NCBI GenBank assembly: GCA_946481465.1
Contig: CAMLOC010000098.1
Span: forward strand, 1-8,910
Length of the DNA stretch: 8,910 bases
From: an uncultured Shinella sp.
Lineage (GTDB): Bacteria > Pseudomonadota > Alphaproteobacteria > Rhizobiales > Rhizobiaceae
Direction of reading: 5' to 3'
Both the position numbers and the translations under genes were made by a program. The notes beneath the pieces were generated by a model. The model did no database searches and had not been told where the DNA came from. It worked only from the letters and a program-made list of their open reading frames with translations. This document shows, one piece after another, positions 6,493-8,910 of this stretch. Within the stretch, counting starts at the first letter, position 1; each line of letters opens with the position of its first letter.

Positions 6493-6516
6493 GGGGGCGA
6501 CCTGTTCGCCCCCTTT
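6493..6516 (+). terminator. Intrinsic terminator of the aminotransferase gene
   Basis: GGGGGCGA (6493-6500), a 5-base loop, and TCGCCCCC (6506-6513) form a perfect 8-bp stem, followed by TTTCTCCT. It begins 8 bases after the stop codon. The opposite strand has no T-run after the stem, so it should act mainly on rightward transcripts. Confidence 0.8.
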
Positions 6517-6518
6517 CT

Positions 6519-6567
6519 CCTCACGGATCGAGGCTGCGCAGGCGCCTCACAGATTGAGGCTGCGCAG
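6519..6567. repeat. Imperfect tandem duplication at the 3' end of the LuxR-type gene
   Basis: The 23 bases at 6519-6541 and at 6545-6567 match at 21 positions, with an offset of 26. The last 12 bases (GAGGCTGCGCAG) are identical. The right copy encodes the regulator's last six residues and its stop codon; the left copy lies just downstream of that stop. This looks like a small local duplication over the gene end. Confidence 0.7.
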
Positions 6568-7362
6568 AAAAGTGGAAACCAATTCCTGCTGCGTGGAGAG
6601 ATTGAGCTTGGCATAGAGCTTCTGCCTGTGCGTCTTCACCGTCGCGATCGAAATGCCGAGGTGATAGCCGATCGATTCGCTTGAATGCCCCTTGAGGATC
6701 AGCAAGGCCACCTCCCGCTCCCGCGGGCTGAGGAGGCCGCGGCCGAAATCGCTGAAGAGGTGATCGATCGGGCGGGCCTGCGGAGTGTTGTCGCTGCGCA
6801 GGAGATGCGTCCAGAGCCGCCGGAAGATCGCCGCGATCATCGGATGCGCCTCGCGCAGCCGCGCGATGGACGCCGCGTCGAACCCGCCTTCGCTGCGGAT
6901 GCGCGACAGGCTGATCTCCGCCATTTCCCCGTTCGGCAGCTCGATGGCGATCAGCAACTCCTCCATCCCCTCGGGCCAGCCATGGGTGCGATAGCCCAGT
7001 TCCTCGTCTTCATGGCGGCGGATGTCGAGGCCGCGGTGGAGATCGGAGCCGAGATATTCGTCGGGTGCCAGGTCGCGCATGAGGTAGATGCCCGCCGGCA
7101 GGCCGGCGAGATAGGCATTGTAGAAGGGATTGAGCAGATAGGTGCCGGCGATGAAGAGCTGCACCGCTCGCTTGGCCTTGGGGCCGGAGAACGTGTCGAA
7201 AACGTAGGTCGGCCCGCCATTCTTGCGATGCACCACCGACAGCGCCAGATGGAAGCGCGCCACCGAACCGATGGCCGCCAGCAGCGCCGAAACGCTGTCC
7301 GGCTGGTCGAAACGATCGAGTGCGTGTGCGAAGGGTTCTATCCAGCCGGCGGTGTCTGTCAT
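6547..7362 (-). CDS. LuxR-type transcriptional regulator
   Basis: The 271-residue protein ends in a clear LuxR/GerE helix-turn-helix domain (about 211-268): LSPREREVALLILKGHSSES, then a recognition-helix region with ISIATVKTHRQKLYAKL. The N-terminal 190 residues contain YLLNPFYNAYLAGLPAGIY (75-93). This motif is familiar from orphan LuxR-type regulators in proteobacterial metabolic clusters, not from classical acyl-homoserine-lactone receptors. No response-regulator receiver domain is visible. It probably senses a small molecule and controls neighbouring genes. The ATG at 7362 is kept because the next upstream ATG (7370) is out of frame, although the ribosome site before it is weak. The gene lies 62 bases after the class V enzyme on the same strand, so the two may share a transcript. 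Target and ligand are unknown. Confidence 0.92.
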   Translation of the reverse strand: MTDTAGWIEPFAHALDRFDQPDSVSALLAAIGSVARFHLALSVVHRKNGGPTYVFDTFSGPKAKRAVQLFIAGTYLLNPFYNAYLAGLPAGIYLMRDLAPDEYLGSDLHRGLDIRRHEDEELGYRTHGWPEGMEELLIAIELPNGEMAEISLSRIRSEGGFDAASIARLREAHPMIAAIFRRLWTHLLRSDNTPQARPIDHLFSDFGRGLLSPREREVALLILKGHSSESIGYHLGISIATVKTHRQKLYAKLNLSTQQELVSTFLRSLNL

Positions 7363-7424
7363 GGGTTCATCTGCAAGATTCCGGGAGGAAAACGCGGCTT
7401 ATGGCCCCTTTACGCCAGTCCGCC
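7363..7424. other. Short gap between class V enzyme and LuxR-type gene
   Basis: The 62 bases between these two co-directional genes show no convincing terminator or promoter. Read-through from the class V gene into the regulator gene is plausible. Confidence 0.4.
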
Positions 7425-8660
7425 TCACGCAACAAGCTTGTCGATCGCCGCAAGCGTGCGCTCGATTTCGTCGGCGGAATTGTAATGGGCTATGCCGATG
7501 CGGACCACCCCTTCCTCCTCGTAAAGGCCGAGATGGCGGGCCGGCTCCAGTGCATAATTGTGGCCGGACCAGACATTGATGTCCTCGGCCGCCAGCGCGT
7601 CCGCGAAGCGGTGGGTCGAGATCGTCTCATGCGTGAACGAGATCGTCGGTACGCGGTGGGCGAAGAGGTTGGGATTGGCGATGCCGACCAGCCGGACGCC
7701 GGGCAGGGCGGTCAGCCCGCCGATCAGCCGCCGGGTCAGGCCGGCTTCATAGGCGTCGAAGGCCTGGTAGGCGCCGGCCATCTTTTCCCGCCGCGTCCCG
7801 GTGCTCCCCGTCGCCTCGCCCGCCGCGGCAAGATAGTCGATGGTCGCCGTGAGGCCGGCCAGAAGCTCCGTCTGCGGCGTGCCGGTGCAGAAGCGGTCCG
7901 GGATGTCGTCGCTTTGGCAGCGCACGCGGTGCGGCGGCAGCGCCCGCAGCAGGTCCTGACGTCCCCAGAGCACGCCGAGATGCGGCCCGAAGAACTTGTA
8001 GGACGAGCAGACGAGGAAATCGCAGCCGATCGCCTGCACATCCGGCAAGCGGTGCGGCGCAAGCTGCACGGCGTCGATCCAGACGAGCGCGCCGGCCGCC
8101 TTGGCAAGCGCCGTCAGCGCGGCGACATCGTTGATGCTGCCGGTCATGTTCGAGGCGTAGTTGAGCGCGAGGAATTTCGTGCGCGGCGTCAGAAGGGCTG
8201 CGAGGCCTTCCGGTTCGATGCGCCAGGTCTCCGTGTCGAAGGGCAGCCATTTCACCACGAGGCCGTATTCTTCGGCCATGGCAAGCCAGGGCGAGACATT
8301 GCCTTCGTGATCCATGCGCGTGACGATGATCTCGTCGCCCGCCGAAAAGGTCTTGCCGATAACCCGCCCCATCTGGAAGGCCAGCGTCGTCATGTTCGGG
8401 CCGATGATCACTTCCTGCCAGGAGGTAGCGTTGACGAATTCGGCCGCGGCCTCATGCGCCAGGCGCCAGGTGGCATCCGCCCGCTGCGAGGCCGCAAAGC
8501 GCCCGCCGAGATTGGACGAAGCCGTCGCCATGGCCTCCGCCACCGCCGCGACGACCGTCCCTGGAACCAGCGTTCCCGCCGGATTGTCGAGATAGGCGGT
8601 GCGGGAATTCTCCAAGGCGGGGAAGGAGGCGCGGATCATATCGATCGGATAGGCAGTCAT
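7425..8660 (-). CDS. Class V PLP-dependent enzyme, cysteine-desulfurase-like without active-site Cys
   Basis: The 411-residue protein has the fold-type I, class V plan of NifS/SufS relatives. YLDNPAGT (23-30) lies near the N terminus, MDHEGN (116-121) includes the ring-stacking His118, WIDAVQLAPH (194-203) carries the pyridine-binding Asp196, and SSYKFFGPHLG (219-229) carries the Schiff-base Lys222. In SufS the catalytic loop reads GHHCA. Here the matching place reads SGHNYALEP (365-373), with Tyr369 at the Cys position, so persulfide chemistry like that of IscS or SufS is unlikely. This agrees with the 'cysteine desulfurase-like, VC1184' subfamily as I recall it, whose reaction is uncertain. 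The ATG at 8660 has AAAGGG 8 bases upstream; a GTG at 8669 would add three residues but overlaps that site. It may be a lyase, transaminase or racemase-like enzyme acting on the imported compound. Confidence 0.92.
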   Translation of the reverse strand: MTAYPIDMIRASFPALENSRTAYLDNPAGTLVPGTVVAAVAEAMATASSNLGGRFAASQRADATWRLAHEAAAEFVNATSWQEVIIGPNMTTLAFQMGRVIGKTFSAGDEIIVTRMDHEGNVSPWLAMAEEYGLVVKWLPFDTETWRIEPEGLAALLTPRTKFLALNYASNMTGSINDVAALTALAKAAGALVWIDAVQLAPHRLPDVQAIGCDFLVCSSYKFFGPHLGVLWGRQDLLRALPPHRVRCQSDDIPDRFCTGTPQTELLAGLTATIDYLAAAGEATGSTGTRREKMAGAYQAFDAYEAGLTRRLIGGLTALPGVRLVGIANPNLFAHRVPTISFTHETISTHRFADALAAEDINVWSGHNYALEPARHLGLYEEEGVVRIGIAHYNSADEIERTLAAIDKLVA

Positions 8661-8810
8661 GGGCGGCACCCTTTGCTGAACGCTGTTGTCGGCCCTTTGT
8701 GTCGCTTTCCGCCCCTGCTCGCTATCCTCCCAGGAGATGATGGGCGCTTTGCCGCTGTTCCAAGAGGATTGCGCATCCGCGGGTTCCCGGTTTCCGCCCC
8801 GGGACCGGCT
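8661..8810. promoter_or_regulatory. Region upstream of the class V enzyme gene
   Basis: These 150 non-coding bases lie between the end of the transporter gene at the right edge and the class V gene, both leftward. A short stem, TCCCGG at 8785-8790 with CCGGGA at 8799-8804, follows the transporter stop but has no T-run. AAAGGG on the - strand at 8669-8674 is the class V ribosome site. A promoter for the class V and LuxR genes may be here, but I see no clear -35/-10 pair. Confidence 0.4.
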
Positions 8811-8910
8811 TCACGGAATAGGGTCTTCTCGCGGGGCGCGCCTTGCCAACTGGTGTTCCCGCCAGATGGTGAAGAGGCCCGCGCCGACCACGATGAGCGC
8901 GCCGACGATC
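8811..8910 (-). CDS. EamA/DMT-family transporter, C-terminal fragment
   Basis: Read leftward from the right edge, a frame of 32 codons ends at TGA (8811-8813). It encodes a hydrophobic helix, IVGALIVVGAGLFTIWREHQ, followed by a basic and proline-containing tail. A last membrane helix with GA-(L/I)-I-(V/I)-G-x-GL(F/Y)-x-(I/V)WRE is characteristic of the C terminus of EamA (drug/metabolite transporter) proteins, 10-helix carriers that often export amino acids or metabolites. The rest of the gene, including the start, is outside the window. It is oriented like the class V and LuxR genes and could be upstream in the same transcription unit, though 150 bases separate it from them. Confidence 0.7.
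   Translation of the reverse strand, partial: IVGALIVVGAGLFTIWREHQLARRAPREDPIP

Noticed and set aside
8785..8804. Possible terminator after the EamA-type gene
   Set aside because: The stem is only 6 bp with an 8-base loop and no T-run follows on the transcript strand.
1..8910. CRISPR array, tRNA, rRNA, insertion sequence or phage genes
   Set aside because: I saw no regularly spaced repeats, no tRNA- or rRNA-like sequence, no transposase or integrase domain and no terminal inverted repeats.

Overview
The window is a dense, GC-rich stretch of bacterial chromosome or large replicon. Genes abut or overlap by 1 to 4 bases, and long antisense open frames are everywhere, as expected at high GC. 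The protein types (HisJ/HisQ/HisM/HisP-class polar amino acid ABC transporter, LuxR-type regulator, several PLP enzymes) and the codon style suggest an alphaproteobacterium, most likely of the Rhizobiaceae. That assignment is an inference from general resemblance; no rRNA or other marker gene is present.

Layout. Left edge (1-1368, + strand): the C-terminal part of a TauE/SafE (TSUP) membrane transporter, overlapped by 4 bases by an atypical short-chain dehydrogenase/reductase (SDR). Centre-left (1387-5185, - strand): a five-gene unit read right to left. It runs from a periplasmic binding protein, through an intercistronic hairpin, to two inner-membrane permeases, an ATPase and an inositol-monophosphatase-family phosphatase of the histidinol-phosphatase (HisN) type. 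Centre (5186-5371): a divergent promoter region holding a 43-base imperfect palindrome. Centre-right (5372-6484, + strand): a class I/II PLP aminotransferase followed by a clear intrinsic terminator. Right (6547-8660, - strand): a LuxR-type regulator preceded by a class V PLP enzyme related to cysteine desulfurases but lacking the catalytic cysteine. Right edge (8811-8910, - strand): the last 32 codons of an EamA/DMT-type transporter.

Working hypothesis (inference). The binding protein and ABC transporter import an amino acid or amino-acid-like compound. The phosphatase, the two PLP enzymes and possibly the SDR process it, and the LuxR-type protein may control the divergent promoter, perhaps through the long palindrome. 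The substrate cannot be read from the sequence. Two features hint that it is not a standard amino acid. The residue equivalent to the alpha-amino-binding Asp of HisJ appears to be Asn, and a HisN-like phosphatase is the last gene of the transporter unit.

No rRNA, tRNA, CRISPR array, insertion sequence or origin was seen. No gap between genes exceeds 300 bases.
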